NCBI GenBank assembly: GCA_965153455.1
Contig: OZ234501.1
Span: 8,370,001 to 8,434,000 of the forward strand
DNA length: 64,000 nucleotides
Reading direction: 5' to 3'
DNA from: Sphagnum compactum
Taxonomy: Eukaryota > Bryophyta > Sphagnopsida > Sphagnales
Part shown: positions 24,199 to 35,976 of the stretch, in pieces
Numbering within the stretch: position 1 is the first letter of the stretch
Layout of the letters: the number at the start of each line of letters is the position of its first letter
The notes under the pieces: model-generated
Databases searched by the model: none
The model's input: the letters and a program-made list of their open reading frames with translations, nothing else
Told to the model about the DNA's origin: nothing
Made by a program: the position numbers and the translations under genes

Positions 24199-24262
24199 CA
24201 TGGTGCAATGGTTAAAGACTTTGTCCTTCAATGTGAAAGTGAAAGGTTCAACTCTTCACAAT
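24199..24262 (+). mobile_element. tRNA-derived SINE head
   Basis: Box A-like TGGTGCAATGG (24201-24211) and box B-like GGTTCAACTC (24245-24254) have correct spacing for an internal Pol III promoter. No tRNA cloverleaf forms. GGTTA/TAACC-rich sequence follows to about 24370. Confidence 0.55.
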
Positions 24263-26141
24263 TGCAACCTAGTCCTATAAGGCTAACTAAGCTAGGTTAG
24301 GTTGTTAACTTAAATTAGCTCAACCTAACCTAAATTATTAGTTAAGTTAACCTACATTCCTAGGTAAGTTAAGGCTATGTTTTTAGCTTAGCATACCTTA
24401 AGATATTTTGTTTTAAAAATTTATTTCATGATTGTAATCCCAAAAGCCATGATCATTAAAAACATTGTCTGCATGACTATAATCGCAAAAAAAAATTTAA
24501 ACATGACGTGTCCTATTCAACTACATAATTATGTAATCATGCAGTGGGGATTTTGGCATTAATATGTATTCAATAATATTTAAAGACCCCCTTTTTATTT
24601 GGTGAGAATCTTAATGTAAGCCATTCAATTCATTCCTTCCTCCTTTTTTATGGATCCTCTTCAATCCTCAAACCTTCATCAACAATAGCCACGATCTTGG
24701 AACTCAATGAACAACTCATCATTTGTTGTTTGCCTTGATGAATCATCTTGATTTTTCACAATTTCATCTTTTAATTCCTAGGTACTTGGAAGGAAGTTGC
24801 TGATAACTAGACTATGAGAATCGTTCAAAATAATGGTTGGTTTATAAGAATTAATAATTTTGAAAACCGATAGTTTTGAAAAATGAAAATCCCAATATCT
24901 TAGCTATTTTTCAAAATAACCAACTTTTTTTGAAAAAAAAAATAGTTCTTACAATTTTATGAAAAAATTAAAACTAGTAGTTTTCACAAAAATGTGAAAG
25001 TTGTTCAACAATTGTCAAAACACCTCTAATTGGAAAGTGCAAAATGGTGTTGAAAAGGTCTTTCCAAAGGCTACAACTTTGTTCCTCAATTGGAGTTATA
25101 TGCCCAAGTTATGAACTCATAAATGTTGCTTCATTCATAATTTTAAATAATCAAGAATTTTCAAACCTCCCTTAATTCCTAGGACTTTTTGTCGTTTTGA
25201 TGTGACCCCTATTACTAATCAAAAAGTATATTATAGGAAAAAGATTGGTGAACTCCTCCCAAATTTGAGTTGTGGTGTGTCTTGTGAGTTGGGTTGCCCA
25301 TGGCTATTGTGCACATGATTCCAAGTTCCATTAACCACCTTCTTTCTTGGTTTGTGCAAATTGACTTCACTTTGAACATTTGTTTGTGAGTTCATCTTAG
25401 TCCCATCATAAACCTCCCATCACAAGACTCCCATTGCTTCTTTCTTTATTAGAATTAAAGAACACACCCTAAGCTTGGATTCCATTACACAATTGGGAAT
25501 TGGTTAATTATTAACTTACCTTCAATTCCACTTAATAAACCTAGGGGTGTGTCTAATAAACACATTTCTTTGCCCAACTATTTGGTGTGTTGTATTATCA
25601 TCCAAATACACAAGTTGCCATTGTCCCCACTTATTATATGCCACAAATCATTTAATATCATGTGACATATGATTAATGGTTCCAATATCTAAATGTCGTG
25701 TATTGTCACTCCCAAATTTTTCTACTATCATGACAATTACATATAAATTGTTAATTTCCAATAATTATTTTGGATTGCATTGCATTGTATTTGTTTTGTG
25801 TTCTGCCATTTTGATCCTACCATCCTTTATGCCATGACCCATTTCTTGCATCAAAAACATTTTATTTTTCTTTGTAGTATATAAATCATAATTTTTCAAA
25901 TTAGAAAAAATTGGTTTTTTTTCCCCTTAAAGGGTTGAGAATGAGGTTGGTTAAATTTTGGATATTCCCTTTTGAATAACGTCTTTTACTAACATATAAA
26001 GTTGATAGACTATTTGGCGTAACATTAAAGATTTTCATTAAAAAAAAATGCAACTAATTTGTAATTAAATGTTATGTTATGTTAAGTTTTCTTCTCATGG
26101 AATTAATAAAAGCTTGATAACTAAAAGGCTTACTTTTCATT

Positions 26142-26185
<44 letters not shown>

Positions 26186-28730
26186 ACCCTAAGGTCAGTT
26201 TCGTCATTACATAATCCTCAAAATAGTGAAATGAAATTTTGTGAAAACATGAAGTTGACATGTGGAAAATCATCATAATTATCATAGGCTACATTTTGAA
26301 TAATTTCACTACTTGTATTATAATATTATAGTAGACAATGGAAAAAATGTAATTTCAATTTTTTTTTTAAATAATTTTTTGAAAAAAATAATTATTTGTT
26401 TTGTCAACGTGGAAATTGACTTTAGGCTACAATATATCCTTTTCAAATATCAGTGCCCCTACTATTGATAATTGTTCCCACCTTGATCTAAATGTGTGAT
26501 TATGTTTTGCAATAATTACACCTTCTTTCATTTTCAAAGTTGGAATATTATTTTTTTAAAACATTTTTGTTATTACATCTTGAGATTCAAATATAGTCTT
26601 ATTAACTCTTGCCAAGCTTCTTGTGGTGTATTTTATATTGCACATGAGAGACCACAATATTATTTAAACAATTTTTAATAATTATGAATGTAATTGTATC
26701 ATGTTCATCCCAATTGTTAATGTTATGTTTATTCTTGTGATAGGCAGAATTACAACCCTTGTTATGGGTGCTACATGTTTGATCTCCATGCCATTGATGA
26801 TAGATCATGTTTTTAAAAATGTAAATAACAATGTGAGTCAACAATTCCATATACAAAAATAAATATCATCAAACTTTGGTATGTGGCTTAAATCAATATT
26901 AAAATGATTAAAATTTTCCATTTTATGTTGAATTACTAATTCAACATTTGATTATTGAAATTTTATATTTAAGTATGAAATTTCAATTTTGAATTTGGAT
27001 TACCAAACAAAATTTCTTTGTAAGGTTATAAAAATGTTTTTAAAATGAATTGTTGTAGTTTAATTCACCGTGTTGTTACATGTGTTGCCTTCAATGTTTT
27101 TTGTTTTTTCTTCTCCAACAACTTGATCAAGATTTGGGAATAATCATTTCATTTATGAAATAACATTATTTCTAAAAAAAAATTATTCAAACTTCACAAA
27201 AAAATGCATCTTGTTTTATTACATGCATCTTAATGCATATATTGGATCATTCATATGCTTTGATACCATGTTAGAATAATGTCAAGGTGGACAACATAAG
27301 TTATGTACATTAACTAAAAAAATTATTTAAAAATGTTCACCACATCAATATTGAGGTGCTTTAAAAAAAGTTAAATATTTGCAAAAACATTTCACCTATT
27401 TTCAAGTACTTGAATTTTATTTTTCAAATTGTCACAAGTTTTAAATCCAAATCAAATACTTGCAAGTACTTTAAAAAACATGATTATAACAATTTAACTT
27501 TTAAAGTCCATGTGAACAGGAGTTAAAAAATAATGTACCCACTTTTTTAAATATTATTTTCATAAAATCTTGTTAGTCTTTTTATTAAAAGATCTCAATA
27601 ATTTGTGGCTTACACTATTTTTTTTGTATACTTTACCATGCTTTCACTCGAATAAGGTATCCAACTTGGACTCATTTGATTTTTTTGTCCCCAAAAATTG
27701 GATCGTATAACAATTTGAAGCTTATAATAAGTATCTATAGAAACTATTTTCTTGTAGATCATCTATTCACACAATTGTTAAATTGTAATAATGCACATGA
27801 AGATTAACATCGACACCCAACCTTATTTTGATGATAACCTTGTTTTACACATGCTTCCAAGTCCAAAGAGCTCCAATTAGTAGAGTTGTTTATTTTTGGT
27901 GATGCAAGTGTTACAGTGAATTGTTACATCGACATTTCTTTCCCAAAATCACCAAGTTGTTATTGAAAAGTGCTTGGGGCTTGGGATACTATGGTGAAAA
28001 TGCTTTTAATGTTGTGATATATAATCTTGCAATTTAGTGAACATTACAAACCTTGAGTTCAAACATCAACTTGAGATTCCTTAATTGAATGGGACAAATT
28101 GATGCAAACAAAATGAGTGAGATCATTTATGCCTAAATATTTCAAGCAAGGCAAATGTTTAGATTTTCACTTTCTTCATTTCCATGTCAAATAATTATTG
28201 TTTGTGAGTCCAATTTGCCATGCATAAGATAAAGTTAGGCTATAACTTATATTGACAAACATAATGCTAACTCATACAAATGAATGTAAATTTTTTAATT
28301 TTTGCATCTCAACAAAGGCAAATCTTTACAAAAGAAACATAATTTGCACTAGATTGCTATGTATGCTACCAATGATAAGTTTGAACATTCATATTGCACT
28401 CACAGTAAAGTGTCTAAGTTACATATAGAAAGAGGTTTGAGGAGTAAGTGCAATTGCAAAAATGAGGGTCTATTTGTTGGGATTTCAAACATTCCTTGTT
28501 AAGCTAGATGCCTTTGGGGGGTTGCACAACTCTTTAAAGTTCATTACCACAATTCTAAGTCAACATCAATCTATCCACTTCTGAAAACTCTTTTGAAATG
28601 GACAAGGTTTTGAACTGACTTGAAAACAAGAATTTTACTTCCTTTAGGCACCTTCCAGTAGAAGTAAGGTGCCCTTGCTTCTAAACATGAGGTGCCTCCC
28701 CACTTATTGTCTCTTTCCATTAGGTGGTTG
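24263..28730. other. AT-rich repeat desert, nothing recognised
   Basis: 4.5 kb with no ORF carrying a family motif on either strand. Includes an (AT)n microsatellite (26144-26181). Confidence 0.55.
26144..26181. repeat. (AT)n microsatellite
   Basis: About 19 uninterrupted AT dinucleotides. Confidence 0.95.
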
Positions 28731-28750
28731 TGATCACAACACAGAAGCCA

Positions 28751-28825
28751 TTAGGCTACTGTGATTAGAACACACTCTACTGTGATCACAACGCATGGGA
28801 GTGTGTTCTAATCACAGCAGCCTAA
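28751..28825. repeat. Short hairpin: 27-bp arms, 21-bp loop
   Basis: TTAGGCTACTGTGATTAGAA and following bases (28751-28777) are repeated inverted at 28799-28825 with one mismatch. Related single arms recur nearby (28870, 28930), suggesting a decayed inverted-repeat element. Confidence 0.85.
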
Positions 28826-29362
28826 CGAAAAGGCACTACTGACATAGGGCCTTGTTTCTTGGTGCAAGGACATTCATTAGGCTACTGTCATTTTCTGGTG
28901 AGTCGCAGCTTGACCACAGAGCTCTCATTAGTAAAGCTATGAGGTGATTGTGAACACAACTAGGAAAAAAATATACTGGAAAGCTGCTCTGATGACAGCC
29001 GCCTTTATTTGAGGAATGGCCCCAGCCTTGGTCCTGCTAAATTAACATCAGCCCTAGATCATTAATTTCACACGTCTTAATGCATTTTGACATGTTTACC
29101 CTTATGTCCCTAGAAAAGTAGTTTAATTTAATTTAATTTAATTTTTCATTATGTCTTCCCAAGGACTTGGTTGAACTAGCACCCACCTGGTACCATGGTA
29201 AAATTCCTGAAGTTTGTTTTTTAGGTTGCTTTTTAACCATGGTAAATAGGCATCCTATCCTAAGAACTAAATCAAGGTCGCCCTGTCCAAATTTAACATT
29301 TTGTGGGTTGAATATGGTCACTAATAATAGGCCTCACTAGGCGGCCGCAATGAACTAGAACA

Positions 29363-29535
29363 CCACCACGAAGGATGGATGGTAAGTGGTCAGGAAACAG
29401 TTTTCTGTTGGATTCCAGTTCGGTTAACCTACTCACAGCCTACCAACTGAGGTAACCACCGTGGTTAGCTAGCTAGGGAACTGGAATCCAACAGAAAATT
29501 GTTTCCTGACTACTTTCCATTCATCCTTCGTGGTG
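29363..29535 (+). repeat. Long near-perfect hairpin upstream of the carrier gene (possible MIRNA precursor or MITE)
   Basis: Arm 29363-29421 pairs with 29477-29535. About 55 of 59 positions are complementary, and three of the four differences would be G-U pairs in a plus-strand transcript. The loop is about 55 nt. Key arm segment: TTTTCTGTTGGATTCCAGTT. The pattern of wobble-only changes suggests pairing preserved in RNA, but a young foldback element would look the same. No known miRNA was recognised. Confidence 0.6.
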
Positions 29536-29846
29536 CGCTGGTGGGTGCTGCTGGTTCACTGCAGTAGCCGGCCTTCCTGCCTCACTCAAGAATGTGAAGT
29601 TGCCAGTGTTGGTGCTGCTTCAGCCTGGCACCGCCGCCCCCCGCAAGATTTCTTGGGCTCACCCTTGAATTGAATTGATGCAAGGGATCCTTGAATTGGG
29701 TTTTTTTTTTCCTTCAAAGCTTAATTGCTTGCAAGCTCCGAATTTGGCTGCAATTGTCGTCGGCGGGTGAACCTGCTGCGTGTGTGCGAGCAACAACAAG
29801 AGTCGAGGTTTCAGAAGCTTGAAAATTCCGTGCTCTCTTGACTCGC

Positions 29847-31106
29847 ATGGCGTCGGAGCATCGGCCGCCAAGGTCTGTATCATCATCAGTAGGAGAAACA
29901 GTAGTAGTATCTCCATCATCATCATCATCATCTTCTTCTTCTTCTTTATCAGCAACTTCATCTTCTCCAGCTGTGGCTTCAAAACAAGGGCCAAATGATG
30001 CGGCAATTCCGCCTTACATGAAAGCAATTTCTGGGTCGTTAGGGGGAATGGTGGAAGCTGGATGTCTGCAACCCATAGACGTGATCAAAACGCGGTTGCA
30101 ACTAGACCATCAGAAGCATTACAAGGGAATCTGGAACTGTGGCACAACAATTGTGCAGAAAGAAGGAGTGCGCGCATTATGGAAGGGCTTAACCCCGTTT
30201 GCAACGCACTTGACTCTCAAGTATACCCTTCGCATGGGCTCCAACGCCGTCCTTCAAACCGCCTTGACAAACCCTGAGACTGGCAAGATCAGCGCCGCCG
30301 GCCGCATGGTCGCGGGGTTTGGCGCTGGTGTTCTGGAAGCGCTTGTGATCGTTACTCCTTTTGAGGTAGGCATTCCTGTTCTCCTTTGAACCTTGTTGAA
30401 GATTTTAGGGTTGAAACCCCCAGTCAGTCGCAAGTCCATCCACACTACATCAATGGCTATCTCTATGTAGCTTGTGAAATGGCAATCGTGCATGAGAACT
30501 GCAGGCTAGGATGTGTATATACTTATGTTGGAACAGCTTTGCTTACTAGGGTTTTGAGAACAGGTTGTGAAGATTCGACTACAACAACAGAAAGGATTAG
30601 GTCGAGAGCTTTTGAAATACAAAGGACCTGTACATTGTGCCACTACAATCATTCGGGAAGAAGGAGTTCTTGGATTGTGGGCAGGAGCTGCTCCTACTGT
30701 AATGCGAAATGGAACCAATCAGGCTGTCATGTTCACGGCCAAGAACATGTGCGACAATCTTCTTTGGCACAAACATGAGGGTGATGGTGTCACTCTTCAG
30801 CCATACCAATCAATGATCTCAGGGTTTCTGGCAGGGTTTGCTGGTCCTGTTTGCACTGGCCCATTTGATGTTGTGAAGACAAGGTTGATGGCTCAAAGTG
30901 CAAGTGAGATCCGCTACAAGGGGATGGTGCATGCTTTGGGTCGGATTTATACTGAGGAAGGGTTGTTTGCATTGTGGAAGGGGTTGGTGCCCCGCTTGAT
31001 GCGAATTCCTCCAGGCCAAGCTATCATGTGGACTGTGGCTGATCAGGTTACTGGGCTCTATGAACGCAAGTTTATCAAGCCCTCAAAGGCCACTGCAATT
31101 GCTTGA
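29847..31106 (+). CDS. SFC1: Mitochondrial succinate/fumarate-type carrier (SLC25 family)
   Basis: Two exons: 29847-30365 and 30564-31106 (353 aa). Three SLC25 repeats are visible with signatures PIDVIKTRLQ, PFEVVKIRLQQQ (split by the intron) and PFDVVKTRLM. Each is followed by a glycine-rich matrix helix and a WKGLTP, WAGAAPT or WKGLVPRLMR segment. The closest family by memory is yeast ACR1/SFC1 and plant mSFC1, which exchanges succinate for fumarate across the inner mitochondrial membrane and links peroxisomal beta-oxidation and the glyoxylate cycle to the TCA cycle. The first 50 residues are Ser/Pro-rich and partly encoded by a (TCA/TCT)n repeat; this extension is unusual for the family. 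The ATG at 29847 is the first in frame; the ORF is also open upstream to a TTG. Substrate is inferred from family similarity only. Confidence 0.92.
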
Positions 31107-33180
31107 ACATCGTCTATTAAGAGTCACAGAAGGAGAGACTGGACTCATAAGACTCAGGGGTTTGCCTTGGGTTATTGAATTTGGTCTTAGAGATTCTGTG
31201 AGAGAGAGAGTCCATTGATGTGAGTACTTCCAGAGTCTAGCTGTTCGAGCAAAATCTAATTTTTGTAGTCAAGAAAGAGCTCGAGAGGATGAATTGAAGT
31301 AGGATCAGATTCTTTGTGGTGTTTGATTACTGTGGCTTTGTGGGCTCAAGGTCTACACAGCTCCAATTCTCTGTCCTGAAAAGTGAGAGATGAGCAAGAG
31401 AAAGACATAACAAAATCTAGCAGAATTGCCAATCTTAGTACTCTGGTTGGTACTCATTTGTGGGCCCCAGATAAGCAGTCCTTTGTAGTGAATGAAGACT
31501 GCATTCTTCACTTTAGGGCCCAATTGATTCAAAGAAAAAGAAAATCTTGTGACCTCCAGAGCTGGAGCATCATGAATGCTTGGGAGTTGATTTATAACTG
31601 CCAATTGGGCAGTCATTGATCATTAGTACATCCTTTTGTCATCACACATTGCACTTGTTTTTATTTTCAGCCAGGCATCTAAAGACTATGTTTCTTAGAA
31701 TTCCTTGGATCATGTTGGGCCATGTCAAACCCTTGTGCTTTGCCAGGTTGTCTTTTGTCACTTACTGCGCAACTTCAACATTTGGGTCAGAGTTTAGACT
31801 AAGGACAATTTGTGACAAATCTGAAGATCTTCAGCACTAAGGTACCTAGTAGTATGAGACTGCTCATAGTGTGTTTTCTTTGTCACCTCACCTGTCCACA
31901 GTGTGAAGTGGGCCAAGGATGCATTGGACATTCAGTTGAAAAGTGTTCAGTTTTCAACTGAAAATACTCTGCCCTGAGTTTGTCTCTCCCATTCTTCAAG
32001 GACCGATTTTGTAAGTGAAAATCTCCATCTTCTGTGCTTTATTTTGTGTTGATTTTTCCTTCCTCACACGCCCACAATGGGATGAACACAAAGTGCACTG
32101 TCCTCCCTTTCTATTCTTTTCTGCTTTTATCTTCATACCCTGTTATTTGATACCAGTGTCTTGAATCTTTGTATGCTCTATTTGTTGTTGCAGGATGAGT
32201 GATCCACAATCCTATTTTTCTGGCATGTAGACTGTGCATCTCAGAGATGCATGGAGTATTTTGTTGTTTGCCAATGTTCCTCAGACAATTGTATGCAGGT
32301 GAGTTTGTAGAGTGTGTAGGGTTGTGGATCTGGATGCAAAGATCAATCACCTTTGCTCTTTTGTGGTTTTTTGTTAGGCAATCCCTAGACAGACATATAC
32401 AAGACTATTGTTTTCAGTTTAGAATTTGTGTATTGCAGGGGAAGATTGGTTGACTTCTTTTTCTTGTGTTATTGAACAGCCAGGATGGATTGTCAGCATC
32501 TGGAAATGGGTTGGATTAAACAGACTTATTGCTCAGGCTGATAACAACTACTTACAAATTCCAGTACAAACCTCAAACTTAAAACTAGGGTTTTGAAACA
32601 TGTAGATGTAAGCGGAATGTGTGGGAGTGAATGCAATGCAGAGAGCAAATGTTATAGAGTGAAAAAGCAAAACAGATATGTTCCAACCAGATAAGAGAAT
32701 CAAATCTTGGTCTGAATGTCCAGCTTTGTCTTCCTCCACAAGTCTTACTTTCACAAGTCCATTTATGTTTGGGTTCAGTTGAGAAATATGATCCTGCCCT
32801 TCAAGGATCTTGCATTTTCAACATTCAAAAATTTCATTGGAGCACAGAATACCTACTAGAACTTTCAGATCTCTTTGTTTAATAAAGGATTGGAAGGTTT
32901 AAACTGCTTCTGTATGTTCCTGCATTGTTGGCAACTCAAAGGGCTGTATCTTATTATGACAAATGCTTGCTCATTCTGTGCAGGGATGATTTCTTTCAAG
33001 AATCTTTGCATGCCAATGTTCGTCACAAAGCCTGCACCTTCCATTTCAGGTAATTGCTGCACTCACCATTTCTCACTCAACAGGAAGCTCCATATGCTTG
33101 TGCATCTATAGTGAAGTGTCAATGTTTGCATCCCAGTTCTTAAGACCAGAAAGCCATGAATGTTACAAAAGAATGGGACC
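31107..33180. other. Intergenic DNA downstream of the carrier gene
   Basis: Probably starts with the carrier 3' UTR, including a (GA)n stretch at 31200. Short ORFs on both strands show no family motif. Some, such as 32199-32295, look exon-like but could not be joined. Confidence 0.4.
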
Positions 33181-33189
33181 AGAAGGTAG

Positions 33190-35976
33190 TTTTTGTGCCA
33201 GGAAGTTGTTGCTGGAATCCTGATCCGATGTGGTGTGTCATTAGCATACCCCAATGTCCTTGGTGTGCTAGGGCTTGAATGTCATCATTTGAAGTGTTCT
33301 GATAAGCATCCCAAGAGAAGTCAGCTGCAAATAGCTTTTCATGGGTCCAATGTTCTGTTAACTGATAAGGCAGAGTCAATTGCAGAGTTTGCAGCCACAT
33401 ATGGGCCAGTATGATCTGCTATTCCTAGTCAATGGTGTTCTACAGCATTCAGAACAGCTGAAGTTTCTGGTACTGGCTCAACAAACCTTGGAGTGGAAAG
33501 TCCAGACTTGGGTGCCCTTCAAGATACAAATGTTCCAAAGTAGCAATTAGGTCATCTATTCATACTCACCCAATATTTATGATTGTTGAAAGATATGATC
33601 TCAAATTGGGGTTCCTTCAAAAGCTTGTGCTTTGATGCAGGGTGATGAGAGGCAATCCATGCAATTCATTGAGCATGATGCAGATACAGGATAATAGAAG
33701 CAGAGGCCGATATGGCAGCACTGTATCATCTTCAGAATGGGTGTGTCTTTGACGGATCCAATCTCCTACCCCATCAGGCAGGCCATGTTTATGCCACTAT
33801 TTATGGACCTGGTTTCTTCTAGCTGCTGTTGGAAACTCCCTTGCTTCTTGTACACTGACTGTTACCCAGAATCTTTAGTGATCCAACTACGAAAGTTCAC
33901 CACATGTGCACATTATGTAAAATAGTGTAAACACAGGAATTCCCAAAATTGGGCCACCAAGTTGCAGCGATCAGAGCAGCTACAATGTGCTGAGTGAAGG
34001 GAGTAGACCTTGTAGACATCCCCATGATCTGGATATTTCAGGACTATGTCATTCTCTTTCCAACTAAGTAGAATGAAGATTATTATGTTGCTTCAAACCT
34101 GGATTCTAGGCACAAATATTGAAATTTGGTGCTTTCTCCAAGCGGTTCATTTCAGCTGCTATCAAACTGCAGCAGGATGTGCATGACAAGTCAGCAGCTT
34201 TGGATCGGGAGCGCCTTGAAGTTGCAAATTTGAGGCAAGACATTATTGACGAATATGAGAAAAAGAGTGCTGAGCTCTTGGAGTACCTCAACTCCATGGA
34301 GTCTGCTTTTGATCATCAACGCCTTGAGTGTGAGGAGCGTGAAGCTTCCCTTGTACAAGTGAATCGAGATCTCCAGAATGAGTTGCAACATGGCTGCATG
34401 TACTAATCTAAACAGAATCACTTGAGTTGTCCATCTGTGCTTTTAGAGCTTGAACAGGAATTGAGTGTGTTCTGGCTGTCATATAACAAGCCAAGCAGAT
34501 TGATTGACATGGTTGCAAGTTTAAGAGGTGTACTCACGTTTAAGCTTCTCACTCGCAGCTGTGGAATGATGAAAATTGAAGTGCGCGATGCTTGCAGGGC
34601 CACACTAGCAGAGCATATTGTGAAGGAAAAAGAAACTGAAAAAAGGAATCAAGAGGTTCATAAAGCACTTCAGGTTTTGCAGCATGAAGGCAAAGAGCGA
34701 GCGAGATGTTACAAGAAGGAGCACAGAAAAGTTAAGGTTAGTCTGGCATAGCCTTAAACATACCCATCACTTCCATCTTCTGTCTACTTGTCAGATTAGC
34801 CTCTGGATGATAAAGTGAGCTTCCTGGGGTTACAGGAGCTACAAGAACTTGTGCAGGACCTAGAATTGGAGCTACAGAAAAAGGAAGAGGTGTTTCAAAG
34901 TTGCAAGAAGCGAGATGAAAGGACCAGAAAGCGCATAGAGAACGAAAACCAGGAACTTAGACGCAAAGCAGCCCTTGGCTGGATGCTTGGGTGCTTGTCT
35001 GGTATATTAAACTGAACCCACCTTGGATCCAGTGGCAAATGATTTAACAAGCTCAAAACAGAGAATGCAAGCTCCTCCAGACTTCTCATTGTAATATCAA
35101 TATCTTGATGCTCTTCAGTCACATTTAAGGAAGCAGTTTGTGTGTTCTGGGGCAGAACTGTATTTGCGAGTAGATCCAGAAATTGGGACAGCAGGTATCA
35201 TTAAGCTGGTGCGGAAAGTGCAGAGAGAGCTTGAGTGTGGGAACCATGTTTTCAGTACAGGAGGCATGCCATTAAAGCTTGAATACGAGTTGATACAGAG
35301 AGAAGTTCGAAGGTTGATTGGCAGTGCACAATTTTCTCACAACATGGCTTCACATACTAGTAACCAAACATGCTGTGCAATGCTGCGGGAGCGGTGTCCA
35401 AGCTCCAAGGATCAGATAAGCCCCTGTGATCAACAGAGGCACAATTGTAAAAACACAGCCCTCCATAAACAGGTGGCTGTTGCCAGACCATCAACAGCAC
35501 CCCCTTGGGATCTGTAAGTTCTCTCAATCCATCCTCCTCTGACCAACCTGACCACATGTACTGTTACTGTTGCTGTTGCCCATGAAGAGTCCATTTGCTT
35601 CATGCTTCCTATCTTGATATGTTCTTTGCTGCAGACAAAGAAGACCAGATGCTGCATCTGGCTCACAGTTTGTAAAGAATGGCTTTGAGCAAAAGCCACA
35701 CCGCTGCTTTGTGTCCTGCGATCCAGAGTGCTCTCACCCTGAGCTCATGAAAGAGAAGCGTTTGCAAAGCAGGTCAAAATTGACTAAACCTCCAGGTAGC
35801 ACATGGGCAGAGGTTGCACTTCTCAATGCTGAGAACCAAGCTGGAAAACCTACCTCACACTTGGAGATTAAAAAGCTGTTGACAGGTGTGGAGAGCAGCA
35901 TGACATACCTTCTTGGGCAAGAGAGGAGACGTCAGAGGGATCAACACAGGGGTCCCAGCAATGCTCATTTTAAGTG
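33190..35976 (+). other. Candidate multi-exon coiled-coil gene or pseudogene, not identified
   Basis: Several plus-strand ORFs with coding-like composition lie between plausible splice sites. About 33206-33411 encodes YPNVLGVLGLECHH and SQLQIAFHGSNVLL. 33703-33819 encodes EADMAALYHLQNG. 34110-34399 is strongly helical (KLQQDVHDKSAALDRERLEV, EYEKKSAELLEYLNSMESAF). 34599-34736 and 34836-34990 are charged coiled coil (ELQELVQDLELELQKKEEVF). 35119-35515 and 35634-35976 follow. One junction (34736 to 34836) is clean and in phase, but the full set does not chain under GT-AG rules, so the model may include wrong exons or be a pseudogene. The family was not recognised; XS/XH and SMC-hinge proteins were considered without a convincing match. 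Confidence 0.45.

Noticed and set aside
24199-24262. Functional tRNA gene
   Set aside because: Box A and box B are present, but no 7-bp acceptor stem or normal anticodon stem could be drawn; a SINE head is the better reading.
29659-30027. Minus-strand ORF of 122 codons
   Set aside because: Antisense to the Ser-rich start of the carrier gene; Lys/Met runs come from the trinucleotide repeat.
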